A DNA stretch of 64,000 nucleotides from Euphorbia lathyris (GCF_963576675.1 NC_088914.1:85558441-85622440), one strand, 5' to 3'. Shown: positions 29,090 to 40,573, counted from the first letter of the stretch. Program-made: numbers and translations. The notes: generated from the letters alone by a model not told the origin.

Positions 29090-32000
29090 ATAATACTGAA
29101 AATGAAGATGGTACGTTAATCGAGGAAGAGAATAATTTGCATATTATTTGCAATGATCAATTTAATGACAATTTGATGGGATTGACCTCACAAAATGAGG
29201 ATGAGACATATAGTTTGTATAATGATTATGCTATTCGAAAAGGGTTTAGCATTAGAAGACATACACATAGATATCGGGCAGGGACAATGGAGGTTTTGAT
29301 GCGTGTCTTTTGTTGTTCTAAACAAGGTTATAGTACAGCAGATCCTAATAGTACAAGCAGTGGCGGATGTAGGGGGGGGGGGGGTTAAAGAGGGCATTTG
29401 CCCTCTACACTTCACACCATGCGTTATTTTATCAGTAACAAATCACAAATATATGTTGGGATGTAAAAATATTAAAAATATATTGTCTTTTGTACGAATT
29501 AGACAAAAAAAATCAAAAAAATCACCGAATTTATAAATATTAATCTCCAATTTTATTATTAAATTACAAAAAACATTATATTTGTTTTAGAATTGCTCTT
29601 GGCTACAAACATTAGGGGTAAAATTGCACCATTTTAGATGTTAGGAGTAAAATTGCTCCTGACCCAAAATGTTAGGGATATTTGATGCGTAACAACCCGA
29701 GAATCCCGAAAATGGATGATTACGAGTCGGAAACATTAAAAATTTATGTTTTTTTATCAAAATAATGCATGATAATTGAACGATTTTGCATTTTTCGTCA
29801 CCAAAAATTGAACAATTTTGCATTTTTGTCTAAAATTTTTTTACAATAGTTTTGCCCCCCGCTCCCTAAAATCCTGGATTCGCCACTGAGTACAAGGTAT
29901 CATAGCACAATGGAAACTAAGACTGAGCGTGAAGCAATGATAAGATTTTCAGTTAAAATGGTTTATGGGAAGTGACCAAATTTATTCAAAATCATAATCA
30001 TGAGCTCGCATTGCCTTCTGAAGTTCATCTCTTAAGATCTAATAGGGATGTGACTATTGACAATGGAAAAGTTATTGATACAATGGTTAATTCAGAAATA
30101 AGCACAAAAAATGTTTATTCGTACATGTCAACTGAAGTTGGGAGTAGTAAGTTTGTTGGTTTCACAAAAAGAAATTGTTATAATTACGTGAACAAGCAGA
30201 AAATGGTATTGATTAAAGCGGGAGATTCTCAAAGTTTAGTTAATCATTTTAAACTTACACAAACTGAAGATGCAATGTTTTTTTACACTATTCAAGTGGA
30301 TCAAGAAAACAGAATGACAAACTTTTTTTTTGGAGAGATGGAGGTAGCATGCATGATTATGATTCATTTGGAGATGTTGTTATTTTTTATACCACATATC
30401 GTACAAATAGATATAATTTGGTTTGTGCTCCTTTTGTTGGGGTTGATCATCATTGGCAAAATATAATGTTTGGTTGTGCATTTTTACTTGATGAGACAAC
30501 TGAATCTTTTATATGGTTATTTACATCATTTTTAGAGTCAATGGGGGGAAGCACCCAAAACAATTTTTACAGATGAAGATCAAGCTATGGCTAATGCAAT
30601 TAAGGAAGTTTTTCCACATACAAGCCACATGTTATGCTTATGGCACATAGCAAAGAATGCATCATCTCATTTGGGAAGTTTTAATTCTAATAAAGAATTT
30701 CGAAAGTTATTTTATGAATGTTTGATGCATTGTGACTCAGAACTTGAGTTTGAAGACACTTGGGGAAAATTGATGAATCAATTTGAAAGTTTGAAAGATA
30801 ATAGTTGGCTACGTCGGTTGTATGAGAAACGAAGGAAATGGTGCACATGTTAAAATAAGGATTGTTTTTCAGCAGAAATTAAATCCTCATAACGAAGTGA
30901 AAGCACCAACAGTGTTTTGAATGGTTTGGCAAATAAAACCACTTCATTGACCAATTTTGTACTTGTATTTGAGAAATTGATAGCAGGTTGGCGTGAAGGT
31001 GAAGCATCAGAAGACTTTCATTGCAAACAAGGTATTCCTTTAATCAAAATAAAAAAATAGCAGTATATTAAGGAGTGCAGCAAGAGTTTATACACTCAGA
31101 ATGTACAAGGTATTTGAGGATGAGTTTTTGAATGGGATAGCAAAAACTTGAAGAGAAGTTTCATCACATGAGAATATATGCACTTTTGAGGTAATTGGCG
31201 TAAATGGGAGAGATTCTAAAACTCGAATAGTGGTATTTAATATAGATACATTAGACATTAGTTGCAGTTGTAAGAAATTTAAGTCTATGGGTATACTTTG
31301 TTCTGATACATTACGAATTCTCAGTGTGAAAAATGTGAAGATGATACCTGAAAAGTACATGTTTAAGAGATGGACTCGAAGTGCAAAAACAAATATGATT
31401 AAGTTCATGGAGTCAGAGGAATCAAGCAAACGTGTTATGCAAGAGACTGAAACTATATTTCGCAATCATTTAATGTCTCGTGCATATAATGTGTTTTTTA
31501 GAAGTCAACGATTTGAGAGAACAAGGAAGATTTGCAAAGATACATTAGCCAAAATTGAGATGGAAGTTGAGCGTGAACTGGAAAAATTAAACTTGGAAGC
31601 TGATCATGTTGATGATAAAGTGAACACCGATTTTTGTTGTGATAATAATGTTGCAATTTTAAATCCTCCGCGGGTTAAGCCAAAAGGAATTGGGAATGAA
31701 AGATTGAAAGGGCATTTTGAGAAAAGGAAAACAAGAGCAAAAAAAAAGGATCAAAAAGATTAGGTAATACTAATAATAATTTTTACAATTGAATATGTTG
31801 TTATATGTGCGCTAATAATTTTCTTTTTTTAAATGTTAGTTAAACAAAAAGTTACAGATATGGAGGATGTTCCGACTCATCCAATTGAAATTTCTCAAAG
31901 ATTGCTTGTACCCACACAGGTAAAACTATGATTAGAAGCATAGATGCACTGGTTGTACCTTATGCAAATTAACTATTATTCTTTGACAAAATAGTTTAAC

Positions 32001-32382
32001 TAATTATAGTTATATTGTTTTTATAGAGTTTCTTAACTCTTGCCATGTCTCATGAGAATATTCCTTTAGCTACAACATTATCATTTTCAATGCAATCAAC
32101 ACCACAGGTATATGTAAGGTCTTCAAACTTTTATTTGTTTAAATATATAATATGTGCTAATATTTTTGTCATGTTTTTTTTTTTTTTTGCAGAACGTGCA
32201 ATATAATTATAATGGTATTGAATCAAATATGACTTTCACATCCATGATGCAAAACATTAACCATAGTACTAATTTGAATCAAGTAAGTATTTAAACATTA
32301 TGATAATTTTACAAGTATTCATATTCATTAAACTAACTATTGAGTTTTGTTATAGGAATGGGATGGAAATCCAAGTAATTGC
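29090..32382 (+). pseudogene. FAR1/FHY3-related (FRS) gene, broken
   Basis: FRS proteins are transcription factors derived from a Mutator-like transposase. In order: FAR1 DNA-binding domain at 29180-29357 and 29897-29960 (YNDYAIRKGFSIR, EREAMIRFSVK), a WEVTKFIQNHNHEL block at about 29965, MULE transposase domain at 30250-30850 (YDSFGDVVIFYTTYRTNRYN, FTDEDQAMANAIKEVFP, MLCLWHIAKNA), and SWIM zinc finger at 31260-31310 (CSCKKFKSMGILC). Three likely short 3' exons follow with good GT-AG borders, ending near 32382. The gene is dead: a hAT element splits the first domain, frameshifts lie near 29955, 30330 and 30545, and stops appear after 30850 and around 31030. The last zinc ligand of the SWIM motif reads CSDTLRIL, with Asp for the usual His. 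The exact 5' end is unclear. Confidence 0.85.
29358..29888. mobile_element. hAT-type nonautonomous insertion in the FRS pseudogene
   Basis: 531 bp with terminal repeats CAGTGGCG...CGCCACTG and a perfect 8-bp target duplication AGTACAAG (29350-29357 and 29889-29896). It starts with a run of 13 G at about 29372. No coding capacity is visible. It interrupts the FAR1 domain between NST and YHSTMETK. Confidence 0.9.
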
Positions 32383-33056
32383 TGAAGACGGTTGCTTTAA
32401 TTTGTTTATTTGTTTTCCTTGAATACTGCTTTAAGTTGTAATTTTGACTTTGTTTCCCATTTTAGAGATTAAGTACAATTTATTAGACCTTTTTCATTAG
32501 TAATGGAAATTGAATTTTGTTTCCGTTTAATGGTTGTTTATGAGTTGATTTTTAATGGTTTGTTTAATAACAATAATGGTGGTTTCATTTTGTAATACAC
32601 ATTCATGGATACACATTAATACAAACAATTCATGTGCATTGGTGATCAAAAGTAATCTAACTAAATATAGTAATTGGTGATTTTGCAGAGGAATATAAAA
32701 GAATGGCAATATTAGAATTGAGCCAGAGTAAGGTACAATGATGGTTTACAGAAAACAATATATATTAACAATCTAATGAATGCTAAGAGTAATATCCAAT
32801 ATTAAACTTTGAATTATAAAAGAATAATGTAAAATGAATTCCAAAGTTTACATGGAATCCACATTGTCCATCTCAAAGAGTTGTTGCTTATATTTTACCT
32901 GGACAACTCTCAAAGATATAAGGATATCAACCATTGGACACAAATTCTTAAACTTCTTACTGCTACTATCTTCGGTCTGGTCTATCACTAATTTCGAAAA
33001 ATATGATTTGGACCTCTATATTTCGAAGTTTCACAAACATCTTGCGAACCTTGAGA
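32383..33056. other. Spacer, possible 3' region of a minus-strand gene
   Basis: AT-rich. On the minus strand 33040-32910 carries a short open stretch (about LVIDQTEDSSSKKFKNLC) ending at a good donor CAG|GTAAAA, which may be a relic exon. No domain was recognised. Confidence 0.3.
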
Positions 33057-33381
33057 CTAATCAACTATAATGTTAGTTGTCGATGGGTTCTCGCTGAAGA
33101 TGACTTCATAGCCATCTCTGAATGAGTCAATTCCTTCGGCCAAAAGTTTCCAACACATGTCTCCAACAGCTGCACCTCTACCCCTGACCGATGAATAAAT
33201 CACCGAGTAGACTGTATTGAATGACATGTCTCTCTGGTTATAAGCAACAACCTTTAATGATTTTCCAAACTCCATAAAAAGAAGTGCCTTCCGGAGGATG
33301 TTCCATTCGTCCTCGATGTGATTGCTGAGCCAATTATCGATGAAAGACAGCAGCCTTTTGTCATCTGAACTAGGCAGCCTG
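33057..33381 (-). CDS. Possible terminal exon of an unrecognised gene
   Basis: Open frame of about 108 residues that starts just after a plausible acceptor (TTGGGTTGATTTCAG) and ends in TAG at 33057. Composition is that of a real soluble protein (LLSFIDNWLSNHIEDEW, LKVVAYNQRDMSFNTVYSVI, CWKLLAEGIDSFRDG), unlike the random frames around it. I do not recognise the family. The next exon upstream on the minus strand was not identified. Sequences near 34600-34700 contain donor-like sites but no clear frame. It may be a gene fragment left by rearrangement. Confidence 0.45.
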
Positions 33382-33476
33382 AAATCAACCCAACAAACCA
33401 TCAGCTAGAGGTGTTAAAACCGATTATTGTGTCATACTCGTGTTATTGGGGTTAGATTGATCAGGATAAGAGTGAA

Positions 33477-33584
33477 TGATGGCAAAATCAATACCAGGAA
33501 TCTAATTATTTAAAATGAAATCAGTCATACTGATGGCAAAATCAATGCCAGGAATCTAATTATTTGAAATGAAATTAGCCCCAA
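33477..33584. repeat. Tandem duplication, 54 bp x 2
   Basis: TGATGGCAAAATCAAT... begins at 33477 and again at 33531 with about three substitutions between copies. Confidence 0.85.
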
Positions 33585-33689
33585 TGAGAAAATTTGGGTT
33601 GAATTGCTATTTTTGAGCAAATGATTGTCCATTAAAAACCCTCCAGACCCACTTCTAATAATTGGTTGCTATCAATGGATTTATAGTAG

Positions 33690-33813
33690 GAAGCCATCTC
33701 TGTAATCCAAGCCTGCCAATATGAAATCATTGAAATTTTGATACATAGAAAGAAGCCATCTCTGTAATCCAAGCCTGCCAATATGAAATCATTGAAATTT
33801 TGATACATAGATA
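33690..33813. repeat. Tandem duplication, 62 bp x 2
   Basis: GAAGCCATCTCTGTAATCCA... begins at 33690 and again at 33752. The copies are nearly identical, so this duplication is younger than the one at 33477. Confidence 0.9.
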
Positions 33814-34019
33814 AGAGGTTTAATTTGAATGAATGTTAATTAGTGGGTAAGGAAAATGAAGCTTAACCTGCACTTAATTTATGAAAAAAAAAACACAGAT
33901 GGTGATGTAGGTAGGAAGTGGAGCATTTGATGCATTATTTGGAGGAGGGAAAACATATAATGAGGTTAAGTTAAAAGCAATGGTAACTAATTGAATTGTT
34001 ATCACATTCATTATTAGTT

Positions 34020-34175
34020 TTTTTTCTGATAAAAATGCCATATTTCATTCCATAGAATCACAAATTACAAATACAGCACGATAAAACTTCCCATCCATAC
34101 AGGCTATAGTTAGTATAAAAACCACAAAGGGAAGAAAGTAGACTACAAAGAGCAAGAAAAAGACTACAAAGAGCA
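34020..34175 (-). mobile_element. 156-bp 5'-truncated LINE stub, minus strand
   Basis: Flanked by a perfect 17-bp direct repeat CACATTCATTATTAGTT (34003-34019 and 34176-34192). The plus-strand left end is a T-run of six to eight, the complement of a poly(A) tail. The content resembles a LINE 3' end read backwards. This is a typical abortive target-primed insertion. Confidence 0.8.
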
Positions 34176-34192
34176 CACATTCATTATTAGTT

Positions 34193-34840
34193 AATAATGA
34201 ACTAAAAAGTGTAAGGCTAATTATTGAGTTCTTAAAAGTTTCATAAATGCCCCCAAATTCATGGAGCTTGGCAATAAGAGAATCTTTTCATACATCAACT
34301 AGAGAATTTATTTTTATATGGGAAGAAACCATGAATTTGTGTATTTCCAGGAATAACAAAAATCTTCCGGCTAATTGTTTAACTCCACTGATTTCATTAA
34401 AAACCAGATGAATATTCTAACTTAAATCATTAAACGGTTGATTGCCCTAGTTTAGGAACTCAATTCAGATTATCCACACGACTTCTCTACAAGTTAACGC
34501 TTGATTTTATCTTATAGAAGTGATTTAGGGATTTGGGTATTGGATTCGTACCTTTCTAATTCGGCAAAGATTATCGATAATCGCGAAGATGGTAGAATCC
34601 GCAAGGTGAGAATCGATGCAATCGAAGCAGGTAACTCACCGGAGCATATCGTCAAGAAGTAATTCTCACCAAGTCGATTTCATGTTTATTGAGAAAGATA
34701 AACAACGGAGGTAAAATGCAAGGTTTTAGATTTATGTTGAAAAATGTAAATTTTCAGAATAAGGTTTTATCAGAAACGAAGAAACCTAGAGAGAAAACAC
34801 AGAGGTGAGCTCGGTTTGTTAATTGCTGATGCTTATTAAT
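34193..34840. other. Spacer with GT-AG-like signals, no clear gene
   Basis: On the minus strand near 34550-34700 there are donor-like sites (CTCCG|GTGAGT and GAAAG|GTACGA) and short open stretches. I could not assemble a protein. It could be the 5' end of the gene whose exon lies at 33057-33381. Confidence 0.25.
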
Positions 34841-34856
34841 AAGCACGTGTACTGTC

Positions 34857-36110
34857 CTGGTCATTAGGCTTTCCGCTGCAAAGAAGCGTGAGCTTAGAGA
34901 GAAGTGGAAGGTGTCTTTGATTGTTACTGTCCTGGGTAAGCGAATTAGTTTTAACTATTTTGCCCAAAGAATACAAGCGCAGTGGGCAAGGAAAGGTAAA
35001 GTCAGTATTACTGACCTGGAAAATGACTACTATGTCATTAAATTTACCAGGGTTGAGGATTATAATTCGGTTATCAAGGGAGGCCCATATATCATTTCCA
35101 ATCATGTTTTGGCCTTAAGGCCTTGGGTTCCTAATTTTAATCCTCACGATTGTTCGGTTAACAGGATATTGACTTGGGTGAGATTCCCGGGCCTTCCCAT
35201 TGAGTACTACAGTGAAAACTTTCTGAGTAAAATAGGAGGTTTGGTTGGTAAAGTCCACCATGTGGACAAGACTATAATTGGGGCCATTAAGGATAAGTTT
35301 GCTAGGGTATGTATAGATGTTGATCTGGCTAAACCTTTACTTTCAAAGTTTTGTGTTCAAGATAAAGTGTTCTTTATTGAGTATGAAGGTTCACATAACA
35401 TCTGTTATGATTGTGGCATGTATGGTCATTCTCATGAGGGTTGCCCTAAAAGGGAGAGGGTTGTTATAGAGAGGGTTGAGAGTAGTGTGCGGATTACTGG
35501 AGGGAACCAGGGGTATGAAGGGAACTTTGGTCCATGGATGGTGGCAAAGAGGCTCGCTAGACGTAGGAATCAACCTGCAGTGGTTCACAATCGTCCTCCT
35601 GATATCAACACAAATTCTAAGTCCCTTTCTCCTAAAGCTACTGTTATTCCAAATGTCAAGGAGAAGTCTGTCCTCAAAACTAGAAAGGAGGCTGGGGTTT
35701 CTTCAGTAGCCTTGCCTGGGTCCAGATTTGGGGCCCTGATGATTGAGGAAGTTCAAGAGTTGGACCAAGATGAGAATCATATGGATGAGAGTATTCCAGG
35801 ATTGGAGTCTGTAGATCCAGTCGAGAAGGTGGTTGAATCTGTGAACCCGCTTTTTGTCTCTAAGGATGAAGCCCAGGGGGGGACCCTGACCCTTGCAGCT
35901 AGAAGGATGAAGAAATCAAATGAGGTTAGTATTCCTGTTCTGGGTATTGATCCTGGGATTGGGAAATCTATGGGAGTTAACAAAACTAATATGAAAAAGC
36001 TTAAAGGAAAACAAAAAAGTGGCCTTAACACTTTGGCGTTTCCAGATAAGAGGGGGCCTGGGGGTACCTCGGTAAGGCTCTCAAGAGCCCCTAGTAAATA
36101 CATGGCTTAG
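34857..36110 (+). CDS. LINE ORF1 protein, DUF4283 plus zinc knuckle, 5'-truncated
   Basis: The frame is open from the insertion junction at 34857 (LVIRLSAAKKREL), and the first ATG-like start downstream is near 34911. The DUF4283 domain occupies about the first 90 residues (LIVTVLGKRISFNYF, PYIISNHVLALRPW, WVRFPGLPIEYY). The zinc knuckle is CYDCGMYGHSHEGC at about residues 165-178. The remaining 220 residues are a Lys/Ser/Pro-rich tail typical of plant L1 ORF1. The protein binds LINE RNA as a chaperone. No internal stop is present, but the native start lies in the lost 5' part. Confidence 0.88.
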   Translation: MVIRLSAAKKRELREKWKVSLIVTVLGKRISFNYFAQRIQAQWARKGKVSITDLENDYYVIKFTRVEDYNSVIKGGPYIISNHVLALRPWVPNFNPHDCSVNRILTWVRFPGLPIEYYSENFLSKIGGLVGKVHHVDKTIIGAIKDKFARVCIDVDLAKPLLSKFCVQDKVFFIEYEGSHNICYDCGMYGHSHEGCPKRERVVIERVESSVRITGGNQGYEGNFGPWMVAKRLARRRNQPAVVHNRPPDINTNSKSLSPKATVIPNVKEKSVLKTRKEAGVSSVALPGSRFGALMIEEVQELDQDENHMDESIPGLESVDPVEKVVESVNPLFVSKDEAQGGTLTLAARRMKKSNEVSIPVLGIDPGIGKSMGVNKTNMKKLKGKQKSGLNTLAFPDKRGPGGTSVRLSRAPSKYMA

Positions 36111-36141
36111 GGTAGGGGTGTGGTTAGTTGTCCTCCTTTCT

Positions 36142-39100
36142 ATGGATTTGTTATTTTGGAATGTTAGGGGTGCGGCTAGCAAGGCTACCCGTATCCATAT
36201 TAATGATCTTATTAAGCAGTTTAATCCATCTTGTTTTGCTCTTTTGGAAACTAAGATTAGTGGTGAGAAAGCAGATGAGGTGGTTAAGAAGTTTAATAAC
36301 TAGCAATGTGTTAGATCGGAGACAACTGGCCGGGCTGGGGGGATTTGGCTTTTTTGGGGGCCAGATCGGATTCATTTTGATATTCTTAGCATAGATAAGC
36401 AGTTCATTCATTGTAAAGTGAGTATTTCCGGCAATACTCCCTTTTTTATTACCCTTGTGTATGCTGACCCTATCTTGTCTAATCGAAAACGGCTCTGGGA
36501 GGTTCTCTATTCTATGAGTGTCAGCATTTCAGAGCCCTGGTTTGTGGCGGGTGACTTTAATGATATCGCCTTTATGAGTGATCAGAGAGGGGGATCCAAT
36601 CATTATGTTAATCGCTGTCTGCATCACAAGAATAGTATGGATTTATGTGGGCTTTCCGATCTGGGGGCTTCTGGTCATAAATTCACTTGAAAGCGTAATA
36701 ATACTTTTGTTCGATTGGACAAAGTCTATGCTAATGTTTTAGCTCTAACTTCCTTCCCCGAGTGCTCTGTGTTGAACCTCCCGTTCCGTCATTCGGATCA
36801 TTGTCCTATTTTGTTTAGACTTTTGAGAGGTAAGCATCATAGGGGTAAGAGACCGTTCCGGTATCAGTTGGCTTGGGAGTCCCATCCTAAGTTTAAAGAG
36901 TTCGTTCATGAGAGTTGGAGACCTCATTCGTATGTACTGCAAGCTGCTGAAGGGTTCAAGAATAAGGTGCAGGGGTCGAATAGGAATGTGTTTGGGCATA
37001 TTATCAGAAGGAAGAACAAGTTATTAAAGAGGATGGAGGGCATTCAACGCAGGTTGGAGGGGAGGTTTGATCATAGCCTTGAGGGCCTCCTCAAAACCCT
37101 TCAGAAGGAGCTGCAGGTTGTGCTTAGGCAGGAGGAGTTCCTTTGGTTCCAGAAGTCTCGGAAGTCCTGGATTAGAGATGGGGATCGTAATACCAAATAC
37201 TTCCATCTCTCTACCCCGATCAGAAGGCAGAGAAATAGAATTGAGGCCATTAAGGATTCTAATGGTGATTGGATTTATGAAGATGAGGTTATTCGGAACT
37301 TAGCCTTGGATTTCTACAGAGAGTTGTTCAAAGAGGAACCTGTTCTTTTGGAGAGGGCTCACTCTATTGCTACATTTCCTTTAATCAGTGAGGATTGTAG
37401 TCAGGAGGCCTTTCAACCTATTTCCTGAAAAGAGATTGACCAAGCTATCTTCAGCATTGGGGCTTCTAAAGCTCCTGGGATTGATGGTCTTCCGGTGGGC
37501 TTTTACCATAAGCATTGGGATGTCGTGAAGGAAGGCATCTATAATTTTGTCTTGGGGGTGTTCAATGGTTCGAAGGATATTGAGCTGGTTAATAGAACCC
37601 TCCTGGTTCTGATTCCTAAGATTGATAAGCCTTCTTCCTTTTTGCATATGAGACCTATCAGTCTTTGTAATGTTCTTTACAAAACTGTTACAAAGATTGT
37701 GGCTAATAGAATCCGTGGCATTCTTCCTGCGATCATTTGTCAGAATCAGGGTAGCTTTGTGCCTGGTAGACAAATGATGGATAATGCGGTGATCGCCCAA
37801 GAGATGGTCCACACGATGAAGATTAGGAAGGGGAGGAAAGGCATTGTGGCTCTGAAGCTGGATTTAGAGAAGGCCTATGATCGAATTAATTGGGATTTCT
37901 TGATGGAGAGCCTTGAGAGAGCTAGAATCCCGGACAGCTAGAGAAGTTTAATTAAAGTATGTATTTCTTCTCCTGTGTTTCAAGTTATGGTCAATGGGGA
38001 TATGTCGGAGGAATTTTCCCCGGGCAGAGGAATCCGTCAGGGAGATCCTATGAGCCCTTTCCTTTTTGTTATTGCTATGGAGAGGCTCTCTCACCTGATT
38101 CAGGATGCGATTGATAATGGGAGTTTCCACCCTGTGGCGATCAACAGCTTCTGTCCCCAGGTGACTCACTTATTCTTTGCAGATGATGTCCTTATCTTTC
38201 TTGAGGGTAATGAGGAGCAGTTGAGAGTCATTATGGATATTCTGGATTGTTTTTGTTCGGCCTCTGGGCAGAAGCTTAATATCCAGAAATCTAGGATGAT
38301 GTGCTCTAAGAATATGAATCAGAGAGTCTGTAAGAGATTAAGTGATCTCTCAGGTATTCCTCTTACTGATTCTCTTGGGAAGTATCTGGGTGTTCCCCTC
38401 CACAGTGAGCGTGTGTCTAAAGGCTCCTTCAAAGAGATTTTGGATAAAGCTAATTCGAAGTGTGCCACTTGGAAAGCCAAGACTATGTCTCTCGCTGGCC
38501 GCCTCACGTTAATTCAATCTGTTAATTGTGTTGCTCCCAATCACATCATGCAGGCTTGTAAGCTTCCGGATCCTGTGCTTAATGATCTTGACAAGATTAA
38601 CCGTAGGTTCCTATGGGGGGAAGCTGCGGAGGGCAGGAAGATCCATCTTGTGCCTTGGAGTGAGGTTTGCCAGCCTAAAGATTCTGGGGGTCTGGGTATT
38701 AGGAAAGCAAAGTACAATAATAAAGTTTTATTAATGAAACTCCTTTGGCGTATGTGGCAAAACCCCTCCTCTCTTTGGGTTCGCCTCCTTTGTGGTAAGT
38801 ATCGGAAAGACAAAATCTTCGAGGGCCCGAAAGGGAGAGTTGCTAATTGTTCCTTCCTCTGGAAAGGACTTAGTGCTGTGTTTGATGAGTTCTGCTCGGG
38901 AGTTGGCCTGGAGGTGGGGAATGGTAAGTCCATTAGTTTCTGGTTTGATAACTGGATTGGGGATAAACCGTTAATTGAGGTGTGTTCTTCCCCCCCGCCT
39001 AGTGATATACGCAACTGGAGGATTGCCGATGTGGTTGACTTGGAAGGGGACTGGATCTGGTCAAAGTTTGATACCTTCTTTAGCCTTGAGACTCTCCTTA

Positions 39101-40242
39101 GAATGCGGGGAGTGAAGGTGAGTAATCAAGAGGAAGACTTGGATAGGCACTGTTGGGCGCTGACTAACAATGGAGTTTATTCTTGCAAATCGGCCTTTGA
39201 AGCTTTCTCTCTCTTTAGATCTGATCCTCCATCGGATGTGTGGAAGTCTATTTGGACCCTTAAAGTTCCTTTCCGTATTAGGAGTTTCCTGTGGCTGGGC
39301 GTTAAGGACAGGCTTCTTACTAATTCGGATAGGCATAGAAGGCACTTGGCTGATTCTGGAGCTTGCAGTAGATGCAGAGGCCATGTTGAGACTTTGTGCC
39401 ATGCTCTTAGAGATTGCTCTAATAGTAAAGAGGTTTGGAGGAAAATTCTCCCACACCATATTTTCTCTTCCTTCATGGCACATTCTGAGGTCGACTGGTT
39501 CTCTGATGGTGTTAGAGGAAAGTTGCTTCCATACATGGAGCATGGTGACATTTTCTTTGCTATTATCTGTCACCAAGTTTGGAAATGGAGAAACGAGGAG
39601 ATTTTTGGAGATAAAACTGTTTTTATGACAAACTTAGCTGATTTCTTCTCGAAAAAACTTTTCTCTATTATCGATAGTTTCAAAGGAGAGTCCCTTGCCA
39701 GAGCCTCTCAGTGTTGTGATGTCCATCTCGTGGGATGGAGCAGGCCAAGAGAGGGGGTTGTGAAGCTGAATACTGATGGTTCCTGCCTCAGTAACGGTAA
39801 GATTGCGGCTGGAGGTGTGCTTAGAGATGCAGGGGGCGCCTGGCTTTCTGGGTTCTCCCAGAATTTAGGGTTGAGTTCTTCCTTTTCTGCGGAGCTCTGG
39901 GCTATTCTTACTGGAATCAATCTTGCTAAAAGGCTGGGTGTTAAGAGGCTCTCTGTGGAGTCTGATAATTTGGAAGCAATCAAAATGATTTCTGAGATTC
40001 ATTCTATGGGTCTTAACAGTCGCAACCTCATCAAAGCTATTAAAAGGCTTTGCTCCTCCTTTGAGTTCGTAGAGTTCAGACACATTTTTAGAGAGCAGAA
40101 TCGTGTTGCTGATCGCTTGGCGGCGGCGGGCCATGAAGGGACGTTAGGCGTTACTACCCTTCCTGTTTCCCCTAGTTTCATCTCTCCTCTTCTCTTAGAA
40201 GATAGAATTGGGGTTAGCTTCCCTAGGCTAATTCCTGGGTAG
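36142..40242 (+). pseudogene. LINE ORF2: endonuclease, reverse transcriptase, RNase H; four stops
   Basis: One continuous frame of about 1366 codons broken only at 36301 (TAG), 36688 (TGA), 37426 (TGA) and 37939 (TAG). Endonuclease: FWNVRGAAS, LLETKI, VAGDFNDIAF and RHSDHCPILF. RT from about 37440: SKAPGIDGLPVGF, LLVLIPKIDKP, MRPISLCNVLYK, LKLDLEKAYDRINW, RQGDPMSPFLF, FFADDVLIF. Then GKYLGVPL, WWGE-like FLWGEAAEGRK, zf-RVT (CSRCRGHVETLCHAL) and an intact RNase H (LNTDGSCLSNGK, AELWAILTGINLA, VESDNLEAI, NRVADRLAAAGH). At 36688 (HKFT-stop) and 36301 (NN-stop) the family has Trp, so TGG-to-TGA/TAG changes explain these. All catalytic motifs are otherwise kept. It could still supply RNase H or RT fragments if translated from internal starts. 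Confidence 0.93.
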
Positions 40243-40299
40243 TTTGTTGTTGTTCGTTTTTCTTTTCCTTTTCTACCAAAAAAAAAGCACGTGTACTGT

Positions 40300-40573
40300 T
40301 TTTATTGGTTGTAATTTCCATCTAGATATCCTAGTTGGAACTATAATAGTAGGATATAAATTCTCAACCATAAACTGACTCGTTAATTACGATTTAAATA
40401 AATTTTCTTCTAATTAAAGCTTTTCTGTGCAAACTTTTTGTATTGTGTTTGAAATTTATAAAAATATGAGAAGCTTGCGGGCTCAACTTGTAATATTAAT
40501 TATTTTATTATTTTTTTTTTTGAATAATAATAATAATTATTATTTAACTTTGAAAAAACTTTAAATGCATTTA
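40300..40573. other. AT-rich spacer, no gene seen
   Basis: Short host spacer between the LINE and the long-TIR MITE. It contains T-runs and a small TAA/ATT repeat near 40500-40550. Confidence 0.5.

Larger units (their letters stand above)
34856..40284 (+). mobile_element. L1-type LINE, nearly complete, with target duplication
   Basis: Bounded by a perfect 15-bp direct repeat AAGCACGTGTACTGT (34841-34855 and 40285-40299) and ending in a short A-run at about 40278. The 5' end is truncated inside ORF1, because the frame is open right from the junction. Order: ORF1 (DUF4283 plus CCHC knuckle), 31-bp gap, ORF2 (endonuclease, RT, zf-RVT, RNase H). Only four point-type stops break ORF2. Confidence 0.95.

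Noticed and set aside
28972..29090. ATG-initiated start of the FRS protein at 28972
   Set aside because: The first 40 residues are Ile-rich and unlike FRS N-termini. Splice-like signals lie inside, so the true start is left open.
34561..34700. Possible first exon of a minus-strand gene
   Set aside because: Donor-like sites are present, but every frame has stops and no homology is recognised. Recorded only as a spacer.
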